From contig DDYY01000020.1 in assembly GCA_002346225.1 (NCBI GenBank), forward strand, positions 427-12,362: DNA of 11,936 nt. Reading direction: 5' to 3'. The position numbers and the translations under genes are program-made. The notes under the pieces were generated by a model that was given only the letters and a program-made list of their open reading frames with translations, searched no databases and was not told where the DNA came from. This stretch comes from Bacteroidetes bacterium UBA3022. Its GTDB lineage: Bacteria > Bacteroidota > Bacteroidia > Chitinophagales > BACL12. Positions 6,606 to 11,936 of this stretch are shown here, one piece after another; the stretch's first letter is position 1, and every line of letters starts with the position of its first letter.

Positions 6606-7925
6606 TTACTTTACCAGTACCGGTAAGGTGGTAATGCTTTCAGGACTGCTGCATTGCAGGTAGTAGATGCCCGCTGTAAGACCGGGACCCTCAGGTGCAA
6701 CAGTTATGGTGCTGCCTGCGGCCGCCTGATTGCCTGACCAGATAGGCCTGCCTGAACTATCTATCAATTTCAGATTAAAAGAGGTTTGTGCTGTTTGGGG
6801 TAGCCTGACCTGAAACACGCCACGATTAGGCTGTGGGAATACTTCCGGCGCATCTCGCAAGGGCATTTCAATATCCCTTTCTGCTTGACCATTGCCCATG
6901 CGCGCACTTGGATCACAGGAAGCCCATGCCGGATTGTCGAGGAACCATTTTTTGGTGGTGGGTGCATTCTTGGCCCAATCGAGCAGAAGCTGTGCATCCT
7001 TGAGCTTACCTGTATTGGTAAGGTGGTACCCGCCACCGTCTGCCTGAAAATCCACTTCACAATCCCAGTACAGACCATCATGTTCGTTAGGTCGCATTCC
7101 ATCGGCCCATGTGTGAGGTCCCCAGGCTACCCAGGGAGCTTTTTTTCCGGGACCGGCATATACCAGATCAGGATCGCCATTGATTTGCCTTTCCACCACC
7201 CACTTTACGGCATAGTTGGTGTAGTAAGAACCCGGCTCTGCTACAATATCATAGAAAGCCTTGCTTGAATCGGCATACCCACCATAAAAGAATCCGGAGA
7301 TATACACCTGCTTCAGGTTGGGAAATTTATCCAAAAGTATAGGTAGTAATATTTCTAATTTGTCGGCAATCCCGTTGGGGAACAGGGGAAACTCCACGAT
7401 GGTATCTGTTTTGGAAGCGGTGCGCAACCAGATAGCCTGCACCTGGATAGGTGTTGCACCCTGCGCCGACATTTTAGTAAAAACCATATCCGTCCAGTAC
7501 CAGGGGTAATTCAGGGTATCAATCATCACATCCAACCCCTTGGCTCCCTGACTGCCATTCACCAACTGCAGACATGGATTGAGACCCGGCTCATCTTCTA
7601 CCAGATCGTTAAAATTATTCCAGGTGTTGCCTGCCGTGGAAGCACCCAAACCGAGAAACACAATCTTTCCATTGATTAAATCAACATTGCCGAGTGTGTC
7701 CAGTGGCTTGATATTCTTTACTACTTTCGAGCCGGCCAGTCGATGGGTTGCAGGCATTTCATTTTCCCCACCCGGGTACAATCCTCCCTGGTAGCCATCC
7801 ATAAAATAATCGCTCTTCAGGTCCACCAGCGCCACATAGCCGGTAGTATCATTATCACAGGGGAGCTGCCCATCTACAGATGCGGCAATACCAGATAAAA
7901 TGAAAATAATGAGTATATGTTTCAT
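6606..7925 (-). CDS. Secreted SGNH-hydrolase-like protein with T9SS tail, third array copy
   Basis: The gene encodes 439 residues. Residues 1-19 form a signal peptide with cleavage likely before QLPC. The shared domain (about 22-340) resembles SGNH/GDSL hydrolases: a block I-like strand-turn GLGAST with candidate nucleophile Ser96, a block II-like VNGSQGAKG (122-130), and a C-terminal DGGGYHLTNTGK in which D296 and H301 would complete the triad. Asn of the classical GxND block is not obvious; that position reads VQAIWLRTASK. Residues about 355-439 (EVFPQPNRGVF, DSSGRPIW, LTAGIYYLQ) match a T9SS type A sorting domain, so the protein is probably secreted or anchored at the surface. The ATG overlaps the upstream paralog's stop as ATGA (7922-7925), implying translational coupling. 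It is strikingly similar to the first copy (9314-10636), more than to the middle copy. Substrate unknown; acyl or carbohydrate esterase activity is only an inference. Confidence 0.85.
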   Translation of the reverse strand: MKHILIIFILSGIAASVDGQLPCDNDTTGYVALVDLKSDYFMDGYQGGLYPGGENEMPATHRLAGSKVVKNIKPLDTLGNVDLINGKIVFLGLGASTAGNTWNNFNDLVEDEPGLNPCLQLVNGSQGAKGLDVMIDTLNYPWYWTDMVFTKMSAQGATPIQVQAIWLRTASKTDTIVEFPLFPNGIADKLEILLPILLDKFPNLKQVYISGFFYGGYADSSKAFYDIVAEPGSYYTNYAVKWVVERQINGDPDLVYAGPGKKAPWVAWGPHTWADGMRPNEHDGLYWDCEVDFQADGGGYHLTNTGKLKDAQLLLDWAKNAPTTKKWFLDNPAWASCDPSARMGNGQAERDIEMPLRDAPEVFPQPNRGVFQVRLPQTAQTSFNLKLIDSSGRPIWSGNQAAAGSTITVAPEGPGLTAGIYYLQCSSPESITTLPVLVK

Positions 7926-9253
7926 CGGGAGGTATACAGCATGTGCTTTGTAATTTGACTTTCCATCCTGTCCGCATAGGTAATCTTAGAAATAAACAAT
8001 CCAGAAGCATGATGTGAAAGATTGGCAGTTACGGTAGTTCCGGGAGCAACTTCCTGACGATGAACCAGATTCCCTACAGCATCATAAATTTCCCAGTTAA
8101 CCTGTGTGTTGGCGGTAGAAGGAATCTCCAACAGTAAAGATGATTGATATACATAAACCTTATATATATCAGGTATGTTTGAATCGATAGTAAAATTACG
8201 GCCATCTGCAGTTCTGCCATCCGGATCGCAGCTTGTCCATTCAGGCCCGTCCAGAAACCATTTACGTGTAACGGGATTGGTTCTGGCCCATTCGAGTAGT
8301 AAGGAAGCCTCTTTTAATTTTCCTGTATTCGAAAGATGATAACCACCACCATCCGGTTGAAAATCAACTTCACAATCCCAGTAAAGGCCATCTGTTTCAT
8401 TGGGGTGGGTACCATCTGCCCACACATGCGGCCCCCAGCCTACCCAGGGCGATTTTGCACCAATACCTGCATAGGCTAATTCTGGCACTCCAACAATTTG
8501 CCGTTCCACGAGCCACTTTACAGCAAAATTTGTCCAGTAAGAACCGGGCTCTTTTACGATATCATAAAACTCTTTGCGGGGATCAGCATAACCACCATAA
8601 AAGAAACCGGACACGAAAACAAGTTGCAGATTGGGAAAACTATCACGCAGAATAGGCATCAATGCCGCATACTTATCGGCGATAGCTGCCGGATATAGAG
8701 GGAACTCTAATATGGTATCGGCTTTGGAAGCTGTTTTAATCCAAACAGCCTGCACCTGGTGCCGTGTTACACCTTTATTGAGAATACGGGGCATAATTTC
8801 ATCGTACCAATACCACCCGTTCTCTGCTGTATCAATCATTACATCCAATCCCTTGGCGCCCAGACAAGCATTTACGACTTCCAGACAAGGATTGATACCG
8901 GAATCCACATTCACCAAATCAATAAAATTATTCCAGGCGTTACCGGCTGTAGAGGCTCCCATCCCTGCAAATACTACTTTGCCATTTTCCCAATCCACAT
9001 TTCCAAGGCTATCCAAGGGCTTGATTTTTTTTGCCATGGCCAATCCGCCTTCCTTATGTTCATATGGCAGTTCGTTGCTTCCGCCCGGGTAGAGGCCACC
9101 CTGATATAAACCCAAATAATAATCACTCTGTAAATCAATAATAGACGTCAGGTGGGTTGTATCATTTTCGCATGGCAATTGTGCATCCGCCTTTGTGCAA
9201 GAAAAAAGCAGCCGTATAATAAATAATCCGAAAATGCCGGTAAGTCTCTGCAT
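7922..9253 (-). CDS. Secreted SGNH-hydrolase-like protein, divergent middle array copy
   Basis: This 443-residue paralog sits between two closer relatives. The signal peptide runs to about residue 24, with cleavage ADA/QLPC. The hydrophobic core contains LLFSC, which could be read as a weak lipobox, but the conserved A/Q cleavage site shared with the first copy favours signal peptidase I. Conserved domain features are GMGAST with Ser101, VVNACLGAKG (126-135), VQAVWIKTASK, SGFFYGGYAD, a Trp-rich APW-like and WGPHVWADG segment, and DGGGYHLSNTGK with D301 and H306. The C-terminal 80 residues keep the YDAVGNLV and ASGLFISKI elements of a T9SS type A domain but lack the initial PNP-type motif, so sorting by T9SS is less certain than for its neighbours. 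An exact -7 box lies just upstream (9264-9271), giving this gene its own probable promoter. It is probably co-transcribed with the following copy through the ATGA overlap. Confidence 0.83.
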   Translation of the reverse strand: MQRLTGIFGLFIIRLLFSCTKADAQLPCENDTTHLTSIIDLQSDYYLGLYQGGLYPGGSNELPYEHKEGGLAMAKKIKPLDSLGNVDWENGKVVFAGMGASTAGNAWNNFIDLVNVDSGINPCLEVVNACLGAKGLDVMIDTAENGWYWYDEIMPRILNKGVTRHQVQAVWIKTASKADTILEFPLYPAAIADKYAALMPILRDSFPNLQLVFVSGFFYGGYADPRKEFYDIVKEPGSYWTNFAVKWLVERQIVGVPELAYAGIGAKSPWVGWGPHVWADGTHPNETDGLYWDCEVDFQPDGGGYHLSNTGKLKEASLLLEWARTNPVTRKWFLDGPEWTSCDPDGRTADGRNFTIDSNIPDIYKVYVYQSSLLLEIPSTANTQVNWEIYDAVGNLVHRQEVAPGTTVTANLSHHASGLFISKITYADRMESQITKHMLYTSR

Positions 9254-9263
9254 TTTTCTTTTA

Positions 9264-9271
9264 CAAATCTA
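9264..9271 (-). promoter_or_regulatory. Bacteroidota -7 promoter box inside the SGNH-like array
   Basis: On the minus strand this reads TAGATTTG, an exact TAnnTTTG match ending 10 bases before the ATG at 9253. No perfect -33 TTTG is seen; a GTTTC near the hairpin loop is the closest. It probably drives the second and third copies independently of the first. Confidence 0.5.
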
Positions 9272-9279
9272 AGAGACTT

Positions 9280-9299
9280 TAAACAGGAAACCCTGTTTA
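9280..9299 (-). terminator. Short hairpin between first and second array copies
   Basis: Perfect 8-base arms TAAACAGG and CCTGTTTA flank a 4-base loop. The hairpin is 14 bases downstream of the stop codon of the first copy and just upstream of the internal promoter box. On the minus strand it is followed by AAAGTCTC rather than a T-run, so it would be a weak terminator, an RNA 3' end stabiliser or a regulator-binding site. Confidence 0.4.
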
Positions 9300-9313
9300 T
9301 GGTTGCATAAAAC

Positions 9314-10636
9314 CTATCTGCTTACCACGAACTCCCTGCTGGTTGCTGTTCCATTCAGGTTTAAGTGCATGATATAGAGACCATTGGCAACTTCTCCCAA
9401 ATCAACTGACACGTTACCAATTGCGTTCCACGCATCGACCTGGTTAGCGTATACTACCTGACCAAAGCTGTTAACGATCCTGATATCGGCAAAACCTTTG
9501 AACCCATGATTGAGTTTCACATTAAAAATACCATTATTAGGTGAAGGATACAACATGATGCCTTCTTTGGTAACCGTTGGCGAATTATCAGGCACTTCAC
9601 CATTGGCCATTCGGCCGGAAGGGTCACAGCTATTCCATTTGGGTCCATCCAGGAACCATTTCATAGTTACTGGATTGTTCTTTGCCCAGTCAAGGATGAG
9701 TTGTGCATCCTTAATTTTACCCGTGGTAGTGAGGTGGTAGCCTCCGCCATCTTCCTGAAAATCTTCTTCGCAATTCCAGAATAAGCCATCATAGTCATTG
9801 GCACGCATGCCATCAGCCCAGGTATGTGGTCCCCAGGCTACCCAGGGAGCTTTTTTTTCCGGACCTGCATATACCAGATCAGGATCACCGTTTATTTGCC
9901 TTTCTACTACCCATTTTACGGCGTAGTTAGTGAAATAGGATCCTGGTTCAGCAACAATATCATAAAACGCCTTGGAGGAATCGGCATAACCTCCATAAAA
10001 GAATCCGGAGATATAAACCTGCTTTAAGTTGGGAAACTTTTCGAGCAGAATAGGTAACAAAATTTCAAATTTATCTGCGATACCATTAGGGAATAGCGGA
10101 AACTCAACTACAGTATCTGCTTTGGAAGCAGTGCGCATCCAGATGGCCTGCACCTGAGCGGGAGTTGCTCCCTTAGCCTGCATCTTGGTAAATACCAGAT
10201 CTGTCCAATACCATGGATAATTCAAAGTATCTATCATAATTTCCAGTCCCTTCGCACCCTGACAGCCGTTAACTATCTGAAGACAGGGATTTAATCCGGG
10301 TTCATCTTCCACCAGATCCTTAAAATTGTTCCATGTGTTGCCGGCAGTCGAAGCGCCCAGTCCCAAAAACACAATCTTTCCATTTACCAAATCAACATTA
10401 CCTAAAGTATCGAGTGGTTTAATATTCTTTGCTGCATTTGAGCCAGCAAGCCGATGGGTTGCAGGCATCTCATTATCGCCGCCGGGATACAGCCCACCCT
10501 GATAGCCCATATAGGTATCTTCCTGAAGGTCGACCAATGAAATCAAGCCGGTGGAATCAGCATCGCAGTTTAACTGTGCGCGACTTATCGGAACCAGTGC
10601 GCAACTTACCAGTAGACAGATTATGTGTTTCTTCAT
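9314..10636 (-). CDS. Secreted SGNH-hydrolase-like protein with T9SS tail, first array copy
   Basis: This 440-residue protein has a clear signal peptide (residues 1-20, cleavage SRA/QLNC). The conserved domain carries GLGAST with Ser96, VNGCQGAKG (122-130), VQAIWMRTASK, FPNLKQVYISGFFYGGYA, and DGGGYHLTTTGK with D296 and H301. These resemble SGNH/GDSL blocks I, II and V, with block III unclear. From memory, a similar string of motifs (VQAVWLK, FPNLK, YGGYA, APW, WADG, DG-H) occurs in SGNH-like proteins of Planctomycetota and Verrucomicrobiota. Cysteines in QLNC, NPCL, WNCE and SCDP are shared by all three copies and may form disulfides outside the cytoplasm. Residues about 357-440 (YPSPNNGIF, NSFGQVVY, VANGLYIMHL) form a good T9SS type A sorting domain. 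It is the first gene of the array. Its ATG is 41 bp from the insertion sequence end, and no clean TAnnTTTG box is found in that gap (only TAATTTG, one base short). Confidence 0.87.
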   Translation of the reverse strand: MKKHIICLLVSCALVPISRAQLNCDADSTGLISLVDLQEDTYMGYQGGLYPGGDNEMPATHRLAGSNAAKNIKPLDTLGNVDLVNGKIVFLGLGASTAGNTWNNFKDLVEDEPGLNPCLQIVNGCQGAKGLEIMIDTLNYPWYWTDLVFTKMQAKGATPAQVQAIWMRTASKADTVVEFPLFPNGIADKFEILLPILLEKFPNLKQVYISGFFYGGYADSSKAFYDIVAEPGSYFTNYAVKWVVERQINGDPDLVYAGPEKKAPWVAWGPHTWADGMRANDYDGLFWNCEEDFQEDGGGYHLTTTGKIKDAQLILDWAKNNPVTMKWFLDGPKWNSCDPSGRMANGEVPDNSPTVTKEGIMLYPSPNNGIFNVKLNHGFKGFADIRIVNSFGQVVYANQVDAWNAIGNVSVDLGEVANGLYIMHLNLNGTATSREFVVSR

Positions 10637-10677
10637 GAGTCGGTAAATTTTACAAATTATTGTGATATACTATTTTT

Positions 10678-10714
10678 TGTAAGTACCCCTTTTTTCAGAC
10701 AGGTTAAAAATAGA
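10678..10714. repeat. IS terminal inverted repeat, end distal to OrfA (IRR)
   Basis: The outer 12 bases match the other end exactly. After a variable T-rich block, the inner AGACAGGTTAAAAATAGA matches the other end's GGACAGTTTAAAAGTAGA at most positions, allowing one gap. It lies 41 bp upstream of the first SGNH-like gene. Confidence 0.9.
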
Positions 10715-10721
10715 TAAAAAA

Positions 10722-11609
10722 TTATTCATGATCATCATCGATGTTAATTGTGGTAAACTGTGCGGAAGCGTTTGTGTGTGGGGTGAGTTTTCCACTGTTA
10801 ACAGCGTTTTTGTATTCAACAGGACTTAGTCCATTCAATGAACGGTGAGGATGATTAGCGTTGTAATCTTTAATCCATTTTTCAGCCAAAACTCTCACTT
10901 GTGATAAGGTTTCAAACAGATATGCATTTAATACAGCCGTCCTGAAGGATCTATTAAATCTTTCAATATATGCATTCTGGGTTGGTTTTCCCGGCTGGAT
11001 GAATTGATGTTCGATATTATTTTCTTCCATGAATTTTTTAACTACGTTGCTAATGAATTCCGGCCCGTTATCCGATCTGATTTTATTTGGTTTTCCGTGA
11101 AATTGAATCAGTGAGTGTAATACCCTTACCACTTGTTCGCCAGGAAATGAAGTGTTAACTTCTATAGTTAGAGCTTCTCGGTTAAAATCATCAATCACAT
11201 TGAATGTTCTGAATTTTCTTCCGCTCACTAATGAATCGTGCATGAAATCCATACTCCAAATTGCGTTTGGCTTTTGTTGTTGTTCAAGCGGTTGTTTTAC
11301 CCGCTCAGGTAATCGGCGCTTATGCTTACGCCTAATATTTAACCCCATCTTTTTATACACCCGTCTGATTCTCTTATGGTTCCATGGATGTTCTCTCCTG
11401 ACTCTACCGCGATATTCTGGAAATCCTGCCGTTGGCATTTCCTCAGCTAGCTTTTGCAAGGCGGCTATTACCTCGGAATCATCCTTTGTTTTTTGATAAT
11501 AAAACATGCTTCTTGGTAACCCTAATATTTTACACGCTCTACTAGTCGACAGATCTTCTTCTGTCTTTATCTCAAGGGCAATTTCTCTTTTCTGGCAGGG
11601 CGTTAAAGC
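10722..11609 (-). CDS. IS3-family transposase OrfB (integrase catalytic part)
   Basis: OrfB carries the rve/DDE catalytic core that cleaves and joins element ends. It is most likely made as an OrfAB fusion of about 382 residues by -1 frameshifting. The -1 frame is open from the slippage site at 11609-11615, adding 34 residues (ALTPCQKREIAL..., then SRACKILGLPRS) before the internal ATG at 11507; these match the usual IS3 OrfB N-terminus. An HTH_21-like segment is followed by the catalytic triad. Counted from the internal ATG, the triad is D87 (WSMDF), D146 (RSDNGPEF) and E182 (NAYIERF), with exactly 35 residues between the last two and Arg seven residues after the Glu. In fusion numbering these are D208, D267 and E303. 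The C-terminal HPHRSLNGLSPVEY motif is present. There is no internal stop or frameshift. Internal initiation at 11507 could give a shorter product, but the conserved residues upstream argue for fusion. Confidence 0.93.
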   Translation of the reverse strand, partial: ALTPCQKREIALEIKTEEDLSTSRACKILGLPRSMFYYQKTKDDSEVIAALQKLAEEMPTAGFPEYRGRVRREHPWNHKRIRRVYKKMGLNIRRKHKRRLPERVKQPLEQQQKPNAIWSMDFMHDSLVSGRKFRTFNVIDDFNREALTIEVNTSFPGEQVVRVLHSLIQFHGKPNKIRSDNGPEFISNVVKKFMEENNIEHQFIQPGKPTQNAYIERFNRSFRTAVLNAYLFETLSQVRVLAEKWIKDYNANHPHRSLNGLSPVEYKNAVNSGKLTPHTNASAQFTTINIDDDHE

Positions 11610-11869
11610 TTTTTTTCGATAACATCCTTCAGAATCCGGTTATCCAAAGCTAGATCAGCATACATTTGCTTGAGCTTCCGGTTTTCCTCCTCAAGTTCTC
11701 GCAGTCGCTTCACATCACTTGCCTGCATACCTCCATACTTCTTCTTCCAGTTAAAAAATGTGGCGCTTGAAACCCCGTTTTGGCGACAAATCTCTGCCAC
11801 CTTAAGGCCTTGATCGTGTTGTTTAAGAATACCTACAATCTGGCTCTCGGTAAAATTGCTCTTTTTCAT
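11603..11869 (-). CDS. IS3-family transposase OrfA (DNA-binding part)
   Basis: The 88-residue product has an HTH_8-type helix-turn-helix at about 8-45 (FTESQIVGIL, then VAEICRQNGVSSATFFNWKKK) that binds the terminal repeats. It is followed by a leucine zipper with leucines at 59, 66, 73 and 80 for multimerisation. Alone it usually acts as a repressor or inhibitor of transposition; fused to OrfB by frameshifting it forms the transposase. It ends ...EKKL and TAA, immediately after the slippage heptamer. The ATG at 11869 is 67 bases from the element's right end. A near-match -7 box (TAACTTTA) lies between the inverted repeat and the ATG, so the element probably carries its own weak promoter. Confidence 0.93.
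   Translation of the reverse strand: MKKSNFTESQIVGILKQHDQGLKVAEICRQNGVSSATFFNWKKKYGGMQASDVKRLRELEEENRKLKQMYADLALDNRILKDVIEKKL
11609..11615 (-). other. Programmed -1 ribosomal frameshift site
   Basis: On the minus strand the heptamer reads A AAA AAG in the OrfA frame (codons GAA AAA AAG), a canonical X-XXY-YYZ slippage site. Slipping back one base allows reading to continue into GCT TTA ACG of OrfB, while the OrfA frame stops two codons later. I did not establish a downstream stimulatory structure. Confidence 0.8.
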
Positions 11870-11898
11870 TGTTTGACAATTTAAAGTTAAAAAAAAAC

Positions 11899-11936
11899 TC
11901 TACTTTTAAACTGTCCGATTTTTGGGGGTACTTACA
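11899..11936. repeat. IS terminal inverted repeat, OrfA-proximal end (IRL)
   Basis: Read on the minus strand it starts TGTAAGTACCCCC and continues to GGACAGTTTAAAAGTAGA, the counterpart of the repeat at 10678-10714. It ends exactly at the last base of the window. Confidence 0.9.

Larger units (their letters stand above)
10678..11936 (-). mobile_element. IS3-family insertion sequence (IS407/IS51-like), apparently complete
   Basis: A 1259-bp element is bounded by imperfect terminal inverted repeats whose outer 12 bases (TGTAAGTACCCC) are identical and which begin TG and end CA. Inside lie OrfA, an A-AAA-AAG slippage site and OrfB in the -1 frame, the standard IS3-family arrangement. The end sequence (CCCCCAAAAATCGGACAG) and the OrfA type suggest the IS407/IS51 side of the family; this assignment is from memory. 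The right end coincides with the last base of the window, so the target duplication cannot be seen. The base composition left of the insertion is T-rich (TATTTTT). Both reading frames look intact, so the copy may be active. Confidence 0.93.

Noticed and set aside
8631..9092. Plus-strand 153-codon ORF opposite the middle array gene
   Set aside because: It is an antisense shadow; equivalent shadow frames occur opposite the paralogs because the sense sequence is conserved.
9185..9205. Lipoprotein signal (LLFSC) in the middle array protein
   Set aside because: Phe at -2 fits the lipobox poorly, and the conserved A/Q signal peptidase I site before QLPC is shared with a paralog.
6606..10636. Array read as repeats of a mobile element or CRISPR-like structure
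   Set aside because: The repeats are full-length coding paralogs with signal peptides; there are no terminal repeats, spacers or transposase motifs.

Overview
The window looks like the chromosome of a member of the Bacteroidota. The evidence is: at least four exported proteins, three of them with recognisable or degenerate type IX secretion (T9SS) type A C-terminal sorting domains; genes without Shine-Dalgarno sequences but with A-rich leaders; and three exact matches to the Bacteroidota -7 promoter box TAnnTTTG placed just upstream of start codons. Protein similarities judged by eye suggest the Chitinophagales/Sphingobacteriales/Saprospirales side of the phylum, but this is an inference.

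Layout from left to right. (1) 1-1000, minus: the N-terminal 333 residues of a large secreted protein with an Asp-rich NGDG motif, cut by the window edge. (2) 1060-2013, minus: a UDP-glucuronate decarboxylase-type SDR enzyme (UDP-xylose synthesis) that apparently starts with TTG. (3) 2076-2645, plus: a 189-residue protein of unknown function, divergent from (2). (4) 2642-3712, minus: peptide chain release factor 1, whose stop codon overlaps that of (3). (5) 3844-5508, minus: a long-chain fatty acid-CoA ligase. (6) 5565-6605, plus: thiamine-monophosphate kinase. (7) 6606-10636, minus: three tandem paralogous secreted SGNH-hydrolase-like proteins, likely one operon with an internal promoter. (8) 10678-11936, minus: a complete-looking IS3-family insertion sequence with both terminal inverted repeats, OrfA, an A-AAA-AAG frameshift site and OrfB with an intact DD(35)E triad.

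Genes (2) to (6) are ordinary housekeeping or metabolic genes (nucleotide-sugar supply, translation termination, fatty acid activation, thiamine diphosphate synthesis). They are packed tightly: two convergent pairs have no spacer between their stop codons. The accessory and most interesting part is the 4 kb triplicated array of exported SGNH-like proteins. They share a catalytic-looking domain with four invariant cysteines but have diverging C-terminal tails. The insertion sequence lies only 41 bp upstream of the first array gene and may have changed its expression.

No stretch above 300 bases lacks a gene; the longest non-coding gap is 3713-3843. I saw no tRNA, rRNA, CRISPR array, riboswitch or phage attachment site.
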